A DNA stretch of 64,000 nucleotides from Antilocapra americana (lineage: Eukaryota; Chordata; Mammalia; Artiodactyla; Antilocapridae), in contig ML662442.1 of the NCBI GenBank assembly GCA_007570785.1, positions 63,389,392 through 63,453,391 on the forward strand. The letters are read 5' to 3'. The notes beneath the pieces are model-generated. The model had not been told where the DNA came from. It searched no databases and saw only the letters and a program-made list of their open reading frames with translations. A program made the position numbers and the translations under genes. Below, in pieces: positions 43,116 to 54,780 of the stretch; positions within the stretch are counted from its first letter, which is position 1; the number at the start of each line of letters is the position of its first letter.

Positions 43116-44603
43116 AGGTACGATTCTATAAGACTGAGTCAGCCAGTGCAGTTTTATAGAACTGCAGGAATAAAACTGAATCAGAATAAATTGACAGAAT
43201 TAAACAGCAAAATTAAGAGTGAGGAAAACATGTAGATATCTCTAATGGATAGAATACAGCATTTAGTAGATACAGAATCTTAAAGCTGAGATCAAGTTAG
43301 AAGTCTTGGCAGAAAAAGCTCATCTGAAATAGATAATAGAGGGAGAAATACCTAGGGGCCTGGGGGTTAAGGCATGCTATCTCCTTTTACTGTCCCTGCT
43401 TTCAAGGATTTTGATCTCATGAGGGAGAAACACCAGGGGAAAATGTGAATCATTTCTTACTATAGAGTACTATTTAAAAAGGTACACACCGAGTGTTATG
43501 GCAACAGAGATGAAGTAATTTTTCAACAAATGGGGTCGCATCATTGCCCGGGGGCCAGAAATGACCAGCTCAAACATCAAAGGCGCATGTGCATTGGGCA
43601 GATGTTTTACATCATTTCCAAGCCTCCCGTGCCAGTAACAGCTTCATATAAAGAGCCTGATCAAAGATCGCGTTCAGCGGACCAGACTGCCTTGGGATCA
43701 CATGGCCTGAGCCACAAAAGATGCCAGTGTTTCGTTATTTTCTACCCAAGTGTTTTTTATACTAGTTTGCTGCTAAAAGCACATCCTTTTTGTTTTTATT
43801 TCTTTTTCATTCCCTTTATTTTAACTCAAATTGTTCTGCTAAAAGATTACTTTCAACTTAGGTTACCTCCTAACAGTCTCTACCCAAGCGCAGCCTGAGG
43901 CTCTCAAATCCTCGGACCAGCCAGGCGAATCGGGTCAGAGTGCAGCACATGCCTGGAAATGGCCACTCGCTGCAGGATACATGTGGTCCCCGAGTCCAGA
44001 GGGCTGGTGGTGGAACCCTGAGAACCCCACCAGACCACAAGAACACCTGTCCCAGGCTTCTGAGCCCACTCAATCCTTTGCTCAGAAGCAGCCCTGGTTC
44101 TCCGGAAACCCTCAGCCTCTCTACTTGAACTGCTGGCTGAGGACAGGACCAGGCAGTGTTTGCCTGGGAAGCCAGGAATTTAGGCAGAGCGAGGGAACAG
44201 TGGCTCCTTTGTGAGCCTCCATGGGCACCCCCCCACCCCCGTCATCCCACAATCCTGCCAGCCCCCGCAAATCATCAGATAGCCGGGGATGAGCTAGAGT
44301 TCTGTCTAAGGCTCCAGAGGGAAGAAAGAAGGAAGCCCACACAGTCTTCGGTGCAGCTGAAATATCCCTGATCTGACAGGGGCCCAGTTGCAGGGAGGAG
44401 GGGAACTCTTCTGATTTGATTTTAATAATTACAACAGCATCAAAGGTATGAATGTTTAGCACATCCTTTGTGTGCGTGCATAAAAGCACGTCCTTTTTTC
44501 AGGAAGATTATTTTTCAGACCTGACATGTAAAGTGGGGAAGCATAGGATACAGTTTTCTCAACACTATGGAAGTGACCAAAACATCATTTAGTATCACTA
44601 ACT
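43116..44603. other. 1.5 kb unique sequence with two GC-richer patches
   Basis: 43530-43740 has several CpGs (gggtcgcatc, aggcgcatg, gatcgcgttcagcgg). 43870-44340 is GC-rich with cccccccaccccc at about 44228. I recognise no repeat or exon. It could be regulatory or a decayed CpG-rich element. Confidence 0.4.
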
Positions 44604-44736
44604 GGGAAAATCCTCGGAAAAACGGCAACTCACTCCAGTATTCTTGCCTGGGAAATCCCATGGACAGAGGAAACTGGAGGGCTACAGTCCATGGGGTCAC
44701 AAAAGTGTCGGACATGACTGAGCGACTAAACAGCAA
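44604..44736 (+). mobile_element. Bov-A-type SINE monomer, sense, no tRNA head
   Basis: 'aaaacggcaactcactccagtattcttgcctggg' to 'gactgagcgactaaacagcaac'. Lacks the head, consistent with a Bov-A monomer or 5'-truncated copy. Confidence 0.88.
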
Positions 44737-45771
44737 CAATAAACCATTTTAATCCATGATTTCTTTGAAGGAACCATGTTGTTTTTGTTGGGTCAAGGAA
44801 TATACTTCTGTTTTGTTCAAATATGTGCCTTTATAAATTATATTGGTAAAATCTCTAATCATGTTTTATCTTTTGAATTGTTGGCTCATCTTCTCAGGAA
44901 GGATTTCTCTTCCTTTTTTTGTTTGACAGATTGAGTTTCACAAGCTGCCCTTCAATTAGGGTAATGAAACAGTTTCCACTCCTGCAATGTGTACACCACT
45001 TCATCCTTGAGGTGAAATAGCAGTGAATCACATCTCTGGTTGTGTCTCAGGATTCAGTCAACTGTATTTTCAAGCCAGTTAGTGTTTGAAGTCAATATTT
45101 GTCCATTTCTCAGAAACCTTTTACCAACCCCAGAAGATTTGGCTCTGACTGCTTTGTGTGGAAGGAGCCACCACCCTTCCCCTCTACCCAGTCTAGAGTC
45201 TGTAAAGCCTGAGACTGTTTCAAGGGAAATGCTGAACTGATGTGCAAGAAAGACCCTTTATGAAGACTTAATCTGATTGTGCTGTTGCACAACTGTCACA
45301 CTGAAATCCCTTCCGCTCCTACAGAAGGGAATACTTACTTCTGCCAGCAGCTTCCTGCCAGAAGTTGGAATGCTTCCCTGTAAATCCTCGGAGTAGCGGG
45401 GGGTGGAAGAGCTTTCTTCTCTCCCCACGCTGCTTCTGCTTCTGGCAAAGGTTTGGATATTGGCAGGGGCGCCCCGCCTCTGCACAGTCTGTTCCTGGAG
45501 GTGGGGAATTCCTCTTACTTCCAATTACCAGTTTCTTTACATGTGGGAGGACATTTTTTGGCACAGATTATCCTTTTCACCTCATGTCTGGCTGACTGCG
45601 CCCTTGCTAATTTATTTTTTTGGCATTTTTTATGCATTTGTTGAGATGTCAAATGGTACGCGCCGAGCTTTGGAGTGAAGGCTGAGTTTACATCCTGGAG
45701 CTTGCAGTAGATATGGGATATTGGAAGTTCTCTTTGGAATAGAAGTTATAGTACTGGGTAAATAGAGGGTG
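44737..45771. other. Unique sequence with a CpG-containing patch
   Basis: 45280-45690 has scattered CpGs, the palindrome GGGGCGCCCC at 45466-45475 and, on the minus strand, a splice-donor consensus (revcomp at 45332-45340 reads cagaa|gtaagtat). No confident exon or repeat. Confidence 0.4.
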
Positions 45772-45977
45772 TTAAAAGTCGTTCAGTTGGGTCTCTTTGT
45801 GATCCCATGGACTGTAGCCCACCAGGCTCCTCTGTCCTTGGAATTCTCCAAACAAAAGTACTGGAGTAAGTGGGTAGCCATTCCCTTCTCCAGGAGATCT
45901 TCCCCACCCAGGGACTGAACCCAGGTCTCCCACATTGCAGGCAGATTCTTCACCATCTGAACCACTGGAGAAGTCCA
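45772..45977 (-). mobile_element. Bov-tA SINE, antisense
   Basis: 'gttaaaagtcgttcagttggg' to 'gaaccactggagaagtcca'. It carries a small insertion (gtaagtggg) near 45870. Confidence 0.93.
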
Positions 45978-46039
45978 AATATAAGGTTTCGTGTGTGATT
46001 TACTTGTCTTCTTGCAAAAGTCTCATGACCCTTTCGTGA

Positions 46040-46235
46040 AGAGTGAATCACAGAATCCTAAACTTGTAAGTGGGTCAGGATTTCAAAATTCGTGTTCCCC
46101 ATTGCCTTAATTTCCCTGCTGAGGAAGTTAAAGCCCCAAAACACTTAAGTGACTCACCCAAGGCCACCCAGCGGCCAGTGCTAGAACTTATGCCAGAATA
46201 CCAGCTTTCTCTCCTTGTCTTGCATTATTTTCACT
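46040..46235 (-). mobile_element. MIR-like ancient SINE, antisense
   Basis: 'cacagaatcctaaacttgtaagtgggtcagg', 'ttaatttccctgctgaggaagttaaagcccc' and 'aagtgactcacccaaggccacccagcgg' follow a mammal-wide SINE pattern. Exact family uncertain. Confidence 0.55.
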
Positions 46236-47037
46236 ATATTTCAATGCTTTGAAAGTACTGGTCACTTAATACATTGTATTAGGTATAGCAGATTTATCTT
46301 CATAGTTCCTTCTGTGTGGGATGGGAAAACAGAAAAACCTCACCCCTTCTCTCACCAAACAATTCTGACTAGCTGTATAGCCCTTCTCGATGGATTGGCT
46401 ATAATCCTTGAAACTAGATTGAGTTGCCTGGAAAAAGGGTCATGTCAGTAGTTTTCCCCTCTCCCAAGTGGTTGGAACCCTTTATGGAAATGCCAGCCAG
46501 CTGAAACATGTCAAAATCAATCTGTAATTTTGGAGGCTGTGGAAAAGCAGTTCCCATTGCCTGCCCTGGACAGTATGTTCTGTTATACTATCTGAAACAT
46601 TAATAGTGCATTTGTGAAGGCATACTCAGGAAGAACAGAGCTCACAAATTGTTTCTACAGAGGGAGTGATTATAATAAACAACTAATCTGAGTGAAAGGG
46701 GCTCAGAAAATATTTCACTTTCTGGCTGAGATGCCTATGTGCTTAATTAAGTAATTTTTACAAATCTCTTATGAAACCTGATATTAGGAAGTGATTTTTT
46801 TAAAATAAACAGTTAATGAACACGATGGCTGTTCAGAACAATTGCTTTTAAATTCACTGGTCAGATGGGGAAGGTTTTGCTGGTAATGATGTTAGAAGAG
46901 ACTCACCACATACTTCTTGACTGGATTGTGTTATATATTCCAGAAAGTTACTAGCTGGATCAGAGTCTGATTGAATTTTTTTTTTTTTAAGCACTGATCT
47001 TCTGACGTGAATTTTAGTACCCTTTACCTTATAGCCC
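46236..47037. other. Unique sequence, no gene seen
   Basis: No confident repeat or exon. T run at 46978-46988. Confidence 0.4.
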
Positions 47038-47168
47038 ATTATTTTATTTAATTTGTCTTGGCTGTGCTGCACAACATGTGGGGCCTTAGTTTCCTGACCA
47101 GAACTCAAATTCAAACCCCCTGCATTGGAAACCTAGAGTATTAACCACTGGATGCCCAGGGAAGTCCT
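47038..47168 (-). mobile_element. CHR-type SINE, antisense
   Basis: (T/A)-rich tail, 'cttggctgtgctgcacaacatgtggggcc', 'cctgcattggaaacc', 'ttaaccactggatgcccagggaagtcc'. Confidence 0.87.
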
Positions 47169-47269
47169 ATGATTAAATTAAAAGGAAATTTGAACCCCCT
47201 GCATTGGAAGCCGGGAGTGTTAACCACTGGACGCCTAGGAAAGTACTGTGATTGAATTTAAGGGAAATA
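47110..47269. repeat. 80-bp imperfect tandem duplication of a CHR SINE end plus flank
   Basis: Unit 47110-47189 (reversed CHR head plus 'tatgattaaattaaaaggaaa') is repeated at 47190-47269 with about 85-90 percent identity by eye. Because flanking DNA is included, this is a local duplication and not a second insertion. Confidence 0.9.
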
Positions 47270-47690
47270 CTGCACATAACGGTGGTTAAAATTCAGAGCT
47301 TATAACAATGTGGTCTTTTTTTTTTTTTGGCAGCAGTTATGAAAAGGGCAGGGATATCAAACTTGTTTTGGTGTCCTTAGTGGCTAAAGCTTAATACTTA
47401 AACCTTTAAGAATGAAAATGGTGATAAAGGACATTGGGTGTTGGAGTCATTTTCAAATGAAAGTATCAGACATACATGATGAACTTGTGTGCAAAATCAG
47501 TACAGTTTACATTTTTTGGGGGGACTTAAGAAAACAGCTAAAGCTTTTAAAAATGTTCTCTACTCTCATACTTTATATTTATTAGTATTTCTGACATTTA
47601 TGGACATGGGACTGACAGTTTCTTACACACAGTGGGTGCTCTGCAGATATTGGCAGGTCATAGTATAGAAGATTAAAAATTTTAAGGAAA
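47270..47690. other. Unique sequence, no gene seen
   Basis: T run at 47317-47328. Nothing else could be named. Confidence 0.4.
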
Positions 47691-48260
47691 ATTTTTGTAG
47701 CAACTTTTTATTTATGTATTTTAAACATTTATTTTTTGAAGTATAGTTGATTTGCAATGTTTTATTAGTTTCAGTTGTACAGCAAAGTGATTCAGTTTTG
47801 CATATATATATTCTTTTTCATATTTTCCATTATGATTTATAATAAGATATTGAATTTAACTTCCTTGTGCTAAATAGTAAGACCTTGTTGTTTATCCATT
47901 CTATATACAATTATTTTCGTCTGCTAATCCCATATTCCCACTCTGTCATTCTTCTGTCCCCTGTTGGAAACCAAAAATCCATTTTCTAGGTCTATGAGTC
48001 TGTTTCTATTTTGTAAATAAGCTCATTTGTGTTGAAGTTTAGATTCCACATATATGTGATATTATATGGTATTTGTCTTTTTCTTTGACTTACTTCATTT
48101 AGTATGATAAGTCTCTAGGACCATAAATGCTGATGCACATGTCATTATTTTTTTATATTTTATGGCTGAGTAGTTTTCTATTGTATGTATGTACCACATC
48201 TTTAACCATTCATCTCTTGATGGACATTTAAGTTGCTTCCATGTGTTAGCTGCATTATTT
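47691..48260 (-). mobile_element. L1 LINE 3' region, antisense
   Basis: 'tagttgatttgcaatgttttattagtttcag', 'gtgctaaatagtaagaccttgttg', 'acttcatttagtatgataagtctctaggacc', 'tggctgagtagttttctattgtatg' and 'catctcttgatggacatttaagttgcttcc' in reversed order of ORF2 end and 3' UTR. No intact frame. Confidence 0.9.
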
Positions 48261-48489
48261 ATGTATTTATTTGCTTAGAATTTTATTGGAATTTTGAGAA
48301 AATTCTGACATTTTGGATTTTTACCAGTTCTTTTAAATTAATAATATTCTAAATTAATGTGATAAAAGTTATAAAAACTCAAATTTCCCAAGAGGAAATG
48401 AGGGATTGTTTTTGTGGTTGTTGTTGGTGGTGGTTTTATGAAAATAATATTCAACTTTTCTCTTTAAAAAATCATATAATTTAGGAAAG

Positions 48490-49248
48490 CTCAGTTCAGT
48501 TCTGTCACTCAGTCATGTCTGACTCTTTGAGAGCCCATGGACTTCAGCATGTCAGGCTTCCTGTCCTTCACCAACTCCTGGAGCCTACTCAAACTCATGT
48601 CCATCGTGTCGGTGATGCCATCCAACCATCTCATCCTCTGTCATCCCCTTCTCCTCCAACCTTCAATTTTTCCCAGCATCAGGGTCTTTTCCAGTGAGTC
48701 ATTTCTTCTCATCAGGTGGCCAAAGTATTGGAGTTTCAGCTTCAGCATCAGTCCTTCCAATGAATATTCAGGACTGATTTCCTTTAGGATTGACAGGATG
48801 GATCTCCTTGCAGTCCAAGGGACTCTCAAGAGTCTTTTCCAACACCACAGTTCAAAAGCATCAATTCTTCGGTGCTCAGCTTTCTTTATAGTCCAACTCT
48901 CACATCCATACATGACCAATGGAAAAACCATAGCCTTGACTAGACAGACTTTTGTTGGCAAAATAATGTCTCTGCTTTTTAATATGCTGTCTAGGTTAGT
49001 CATAGCTTTTCTTCCAAGGAGCAAGTGTCCTTTAATTTCATGGCTGTGATCACCAACTGCAGTGATTTTGCAGCCCCTCAAAATAAAGTTTCTCAGTGTT
49101 TCCATTGTTTCCCCATCTTGTTGAGCTTTAAGCCAACTTTTTCACTCTCCTCTTTCACTTTCATCAGGAGGCTCTTTAGTTCTTTGCTTTCTGCCATAAC
49201 GGTGGTGTCATCTGCATATCTGATGTTACTGATATTTCTCCAAGCAAT
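48490..49248 (-). mobile_element. BovB LINE 3' fragment, antisense, unusually long TSD
   Basis: Runs from the reversed 3' end (cagttcagttctgtcactcag) to within the reverse-transcriptase region (ctgatatttctcc). Direct repeats at 48455-48489 and 49249-49283 agree at 34 of 35 positions, one T/C difference. An internal deletion relative to the copy at 51.9 kb removes sequence near 49115. The minus frame 48641-49105 (FGHLMRR, KVCLVKAMVFPLVMYGCESW) is the ORF2 C-terminal remnant. Confidence 0.95.
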
Positions 49249-49283
49249 CTTTTCTCTTTAAAAAATCATATAACTTAGGAAAG

Positions 49284-50946
49284 TATAAAGAAATAAATAC
49301 CCATCAGTGCACCCTTCATCTTCCAAATCTTCCATGGCTTAATTTCATAGTATTTCTGTCACTGGCAGCCTTGCCTTGCATCTCTTTTTCTATCACTATG
49401 TGCAGCTGCACCAGGTAAAAACATTTACCAAGAAACACATGGATGGAACATCTGTCGAATTCCTCACATGCTGAGGGGTATCTGACATGTGACTGAATTA
49501 GTAATCACTAATTACTTATTTGAATTCTGTTGATAAATGTAACAGAACATTCACAATAATTAGTTTTTGGTGACAGTAGATCACCGATTTCCTTTCTCCT
49601 TGTTCAGACAGAATGTATGACCAAGAAAGGTATCACTTTCATACCAAGCAAATTCTAGATTATGTCGAATAGTGGAATCCTCTTTATTATTGTTATTATT
49701 TTGATAAATGGTATACAGACATAGTTCTCTCTCTTTTTTTAATTCAAAGACTTTTTTCCCTGCTAATTTACACTGGTGATCACTTTTATGATTAGTGTTA
49801 ATGGAAGAAGCAAATGTATGTTTAATATTACAGAATTTTGAAAGAAAAATGTATAATCTTTGATAGCTCATATTTGAACTGCAAAAGCATGGATCATTTT
49901 ATGGTTTTTCAGTGAATCATTCTTGTAAAAGAAACTTTGAAGAATTGCTCTACTCACTTAAATCCACTATGGCAGCGATTTGTTTTGATGTCTTCATACC
50001 ATTTACTTTCCATTAGCTGACTTTGTCTCATGGTAGCAGAGCCATTGTAAGGGGGAGAAAGGATGTGCTCTCATATTCATGTGAACAGTCACTCAACTCT
50101 GACAGTTGGATTGTTCAGGGCTGCTAGAAACAACACTGCAGCTTTGCAAATCACTGCCCTTACACAGTTGTGGTTTGCAGCCTGGAGCTTGCTTTCAGCA
50201 CTCCCTGGAGGTCCTCTTGGGAGCCTCTTGTCCTCTCCACGTGCTGGCTCACACCATCCTCCTCAGGTGTCCTCACCTCTTTTTTCCTGGTCCAGATGAC
50301 AAACCTGCAGTGCCTACCACCTCACTGTACCACAGCCTTTCCACGTATTGAACAGGCATATGAAATTGTCAATGTTTGACTGGTTTTGACTTGCAAAATC
50401 AGCAGTCGCGTCTGCTTCAAGCCACTGCATGTGTGTTTTCATGTTTTCATCCTTCTATCATTCCCTGACTTCCGGGAATATTTGACCCTCCCCTGTAAAG
50501 TTCATTCATCCATCTCAGGAACCCATAAACTGTTTCTCTGCTGGGATCCACGTCCACCTCCATCAGATATCCTTTTCTTTTCACAGCTTCCATTTCTAAC
50601 GTTCACCTTGGCTCCTTTCATTAATGTATAACATAAACAAGTAATTTCTGTCTTTATATTTGATTTTAAAAACTATAGACAACATTCCATGTGTATAAAC
50701 AAGAAATATAAAATGTGTGTGCAGTGTAAAGAATAATTATATAACAAGCACAATTAGTTTAGCTTAAAACTAGATCCTTTCTAATACTTCTGAACAGTTA
50801 TGTGCTCTGATCACTCTTCCTTATCTCCCCCAAACAATACCCTGACTTTTGTATTATTTTCCCCATTTTCTTTATAGTTTAATCACATATGTATGTCTCT
50901 AAAAATCTTTTGTAATAATCTCACATGCTATTTAATATAAATGCTA
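49284..50946. other. 1.7 kb of unique AT-rich sequence
   Basis: No confident repeat. Three overlapping plus frames at 50063-50379 have no recognisable protein or splice context. Confidence 0.4.
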
Positions 50947-51076
50947 CTGGAGAAGGAAATGGCAACCCACTCAAGTATTCTTGCCTGGGAAATCCCCATG
51001 GACAGAGGAGCCTAGTGGGCTACATTCCATGGGATTGTAAAAGAGTCAGACATGACTTAGAGACTAAATAACAATA
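50947..51076 (+). mobile_element. Bov-A-type SINE monomer, sense
   Basis: 'tactggagaaggaaatggcaacccactc' to 'cagacatgacttagagactaaat'. No tRNA head. Confidence 0.9.
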
Positions 51077-51260
51077 AGCATATTTTACAAGAAGTCCTTA
51101 AATAAAATATAGAGTCTTTAAAAAATATAAATGCAATGATGATATCTTCTGAAACCAGGCTTTTAACTCACATTTGTGAGATTAATCTGCATTAACATGC
51201 AGTTTTCTCTCCTCTTGATTTCCGTTTTCCAGGTGCGCTGTTGGAGACTGTATACCTGAT

Positions 51261-51695
51261 CGTTGTTGTTCACTCACCAGGTTGTGTCTGACTTTTTGTG
51301 ACCCGGTGGACTGCAGCATGCCAGGCTTCCCTATCCCTCACCATCCTCCGGAGTTTGCTCAAGTTAATATCCATTGAATCGATGGTGCCATCTAACCATC
51401 TCATCCTCTGTCACCCTCTCCTTCTGCCTTCAATCTTTCCCAGCATCAGGGTCTTTTTCAATAAGTCAACTGTTCACATCAGGAGGCCAAAATATTGGAG
51501 CTTCAGCTTTAGCATCAGTCCTTCTAAAGAGTATTCAGGATTGATTTCCTTTAGGATTCACTGGTTTGATCTCCTTGCTTTCCAAGGGACCCTCAAGAAT
51601 CTTCTCCAGCAACACAGTTCGAAAGCATCAATTCTTCAGCCCTCTGCCTTCATTATCGTCCAGTTCTCACATCCATACATGACTACCAGCAGAGC
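51261..51695 (-). mobile_element. BovB LINE 3' fragment, antisense, 10-bp TSD
   Basis: Identical direct repeats tatacctgat at 51251-51260 and 51696-51705. Contains only the 3' UTR and the very end of ORF2. The plus-strand 144-codon frame over it is antisense and not a gene. Confidence 0.95.
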
Positions 51696-52153
51696 TATAC
51701 CTGATGCATGTCCTGAATTCCAAACAAAGTAACTTCTCACTTTTTATTCCCTGACTTTAGCTTGTTTTGTTTCAGTTTTTCAGTTTTGTTGCCAGAAAGA
51801 AAACTCTTCTGTCTTAAACAGAAAGGCAATACCCTCTGCTTAATGTGTCTCTATTTCTCACTGCTTTCCTTTCTCTATTTCTTCAAGACTAAAATCTTAG
51901 AGTCAGTTCAGCTCAGTTCAGTTTGGTTGCTCAGTCGTGTCCGATTCTTTGCAACCCCATTAATTGCAGCACTCCAGGCCTCCCTGTCCAACACCAACTC
52001 CCGGAGTCCACCCAAACCCATGTCCATCGAATCAGTGATGCCATCCAGCCATCTCATCCTCTGTTGTCCCCTTCTCCTCCTGCCCCCAATCCTTCCCAGC
52101 ATTAGGGTCTTTTCCAATGAGTCAACTCTTCACATGAGGTGGCCAAAGTATTG

Positions 52154-52267
52154 GAGTTTCCGTTTCAACATCAGTCCTTCCATTGAACACCCAGGACTGA
52201 TCTCCTTTAGGAGTTTCCGTTTCAACATCAGTCCTTCCATTGAACACCCAGGACTGATCTCCTTTAG
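52154..52267. repeat. Perfect 57-bp tandem duplication inside BovB
   Basis: 52154-52210 and 52211-52267 are identical. 57 bases is 19 codons, so the ORF2 remnant shows the peptide PKGDQSWVFNGRTDVETET twice in a row. Confidence 0.98.
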
Positions 52268-52524
52268 GATGGACTCGTTGGATCTCCTTGCAGTCCAAGG
52301 GACTCTCAAGAGTCTTCTCCAACACCATAGTTCAAAAGCATCAATTCCTCGGCACTCAGCTTTCTTCACCATCCAACTCTCACATTCATACATGATTACT
52401 TGAAAGACCGAAGCCTTGACTAGATGGACCTTTGTTGGCAAAGTAATGTCTCTGCTTTTAAATATGCTATCTAGATTGGTCATAACTTTCCTTCCAAGGG
52501 GGAAGCGTCTTTTAATTTCATGGC

Positions 52525-53629
52525 TCAATCACCATCTACAGTGATTTTGGAACCCCACAAAATAAAATCTGACACTGTTTCCACTGTTTCTCCATCTGTT
52601 TCCCATGAAGTGACGGGACTAGATGCCATGATCTTAGTTTTCTTAATGTTGAGCTTTAAGCCAACTTTTTCACTCTCCTCTTTCACTTTCATCAAGAGGC
52701 TTTTTAGTTCCTCTTCACTTTCTGCCATAAGAGTAGTGTCATCTGCATATCTGAGGTTATTGATATTTCTCCTGGCAATCTTGATTCCAGTTTGTGCTTC
52801 TTCCAGCCCAGCGTTTCTCATGATGTACTCTGCATATAAGTTAAATAAACAGGGTGACAATATACAGCCTTGACGTACTCCTTTTCCTATTTGGAACCAG
52901 TCTGTTGTTCCATGTCCAGTTCTAACTGTTGCTTCCTGACCTGCATACAGGTTTCTTAAGAGACAGGTCAGATGGTCTGGTAGTCCCATCTCTTTCAGAA
53001 TTTTCCAGTTTGTAGTGATCCACACGGTCAAAAGCTTTGGCATAGTCAATAAAGCAGAAATAGATGTTTTTCTGGAACTCTCTTGCTTTTTCAATGATCC
53101 AGTGGATGTTGGCAATTTGACTTCTGGTTCCTCTGCCTTTTATAAAACCAGCTTGAACATCTGGAAGTTCACTGGTTCATATATTGCTGAAGCCTCGCTT
53201 GGAGAATTTTGAGCATTACTAGCATGTGAGATGAGTGCAATTGTGTGGTAGTTTGAGCAATTCTTTGGCATTGCCTTTCTTTGGGACTGGAATGAAAACT
53301 GACCTTTTCCAGTCCTGTGGCCATTGCTGAGTGTTCCAAATTTGCTGACATATTGAGTGCAGCACTTTCACAGTATCATCTTTAAGGATTTGAAATAGCT
53401 CAACTGGAATTCCATCACCTCCACTAGCTTTGATCATAGTGATGGTTTCTAAGGCCCACTTGACTTCACATTCCAGGATGTCTGGCTCTAGGTGACTGAT
53501 CACATCATTGTGATCATCTGGGTTGTGAAGATCTTTTTTGTATAGTTCTTCTGTGTATTCTTGCCACCTCTTCTTAATATCTTCTGCTTCTGTTAGGTCC
53601 CTACCATTTCTGTCCTTTATCAAGCCCAT
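52525..53629 (-). pseudogene. BovB ORF2 reverse-transcriptase remnant
   Basis: Non-functional copy of the RTE reverse transcriptase, which makes cDNA from the element's RNA at a nicked target. The downstream frame (52525-53115) keeps the box GVRQGCILSPCLFNLYAEYI and the catalytic YADD motif followed by DTTLMAESEEEL. The upstream frame (53219-53629) keeps KASGGDGIPVELFQIL and RSVFIPVPKKGN. Between them (about 53115-53220), and again near 53010, single-base losses shift the frame, for example where AFDCVDHNKLW would be expected. The endonuclease domain is absent. No host function is suggested. Confidence 0.92.
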
Positions 53630-53940
53630 CTTTGCATGAAATGTTCCCTTTGTATCTCTAATTTTCTTGAAGAGATCTCTAGTCTTTCCCTTTCTGTTGT
53701 TTTCCTCTATTTCTTTGCACTGATAGCTGAGGAAGGCTTTCTTATCTCTCCTTGCTATTCTTTGGAACTCTGTATTCAGATGGGAATATCTTTCCTTTTC
53801 TCCTTTGCTTTTCTAGTCTCTTCTTTTCACAGCTATTTGTAAGGCCTCCTCAGACAGCTGTTTTGCTTTTTTGCATTTTTGTCTCTATATCTTAGCATCC
53901 CAGCCAGGCTTTGGTTGACCTCTTGATAATTGACTTCTCC

Positions 53941-54651
53941 ACATTTTTAACTTATTTTTCTTTAATCTTTGTGACAAAGCTCATGACAGGCTCTTTTTTT
54001 TCTCTTTTTCTACTTAATATTGAATGTAAGCCTCCAAGAGTGTATAATCAGATTTTCTTGGTTTGAAGGCACTATACCTGATTTTAATAAGCAGTCCCTT
54101 TACTTTCATTTTGATGGAGTAAAGACTCCCTTACATAATGTAAAAGGCTCATGGAATTATAATTATGCTCTTAAAGTCTCATATTAAGACAGTGTGGGTG
54201 AGGTAGTAAGAGAAGGAGGAGAAACAACTTTGCATCAGAAAGTGCTTAAACATATTTTAAATACCTTCTGAATGATAGTGATTGAAGTAAAATTGGAAAA
54301 AATTCTAATGGAATATTTTCTTTGATCCAGGGATTCAGTTCACATTGGAATGTGATGGGTATCAAGACTCTGAAATATCACATATGCTTGGCAGCAGGAT
54401 TAATAGCTTCTTCTCATTTAGACCAGAAGATTTCTAGTAGGATTATTGTGCTTAAGACATATATTTTGTCTGCATTAGCAAAGTTTAGCAAAGATTATTT
54501 AAATAATGATTTAGGTAATTCAAAACAAAGAACTTTGTTGCCTAAATTTCTAATATCTCTATTCAAATAATTATCTCAATAATTTAACATCTGTTATACC
54601 TTTACACCTATTTACATGAAGATACTCAATTTGGTCAATATCATGGAGCTG
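53941..54651. other. Unique AT-rich sequence, no gene seen
   Basis: No confident repeat. Open frame 54322-54570 has no recognisable protein. Confidence 0.4.
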
Positions 54652-54780
54652 CATGGAGAAGGAAATGGCAACCCACTCCTATATTCTTGCTTGAGAAATC
54701 CCATGGACAGAGGAGCCTGACAGGCTACAGTCCATGGGGCTGTAGAAGTCAGACAAGACTTAGCGACTGAACCACCACCC
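54652..54780 (+). mobile_element. Bov-A-type SINE monomer, sense
   Basis: 'catggagaaggaaatggcaacccac' to 'agacttagcgactgaaccacc'. No tRNA head. Confidence 0.9.

Larger units (their letters stand above)
51905..53940 (-). mobile_element. BovB LINE, about 2 kb, 5'-truncated, antisense
   Basis: The largest retroelement here. It runs from the reversed (CTGAA)n 3' end at 51905 to 'caggctttggttgacctcttgataattgac' near 53940. The 5' end and its TSD could not be fixed. It lacks the endonuclease half. Frameshifts and an internal 57-bp duplication show it is inactive. Confidence 0.93.

Noticed and set aside
48537..49049. 170-codon plus-strand frame
   Set aside because: Antisense shadow of a BovB fragment; similar 'frames' occur over other BovB copies (51298-51732, 62897-63304).
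51762..52403. 213-codon plus-strand frame
   Set aside because: Antisense of the BovB 3' region. Its repeated peptide only reflects the 57-bp duplication.
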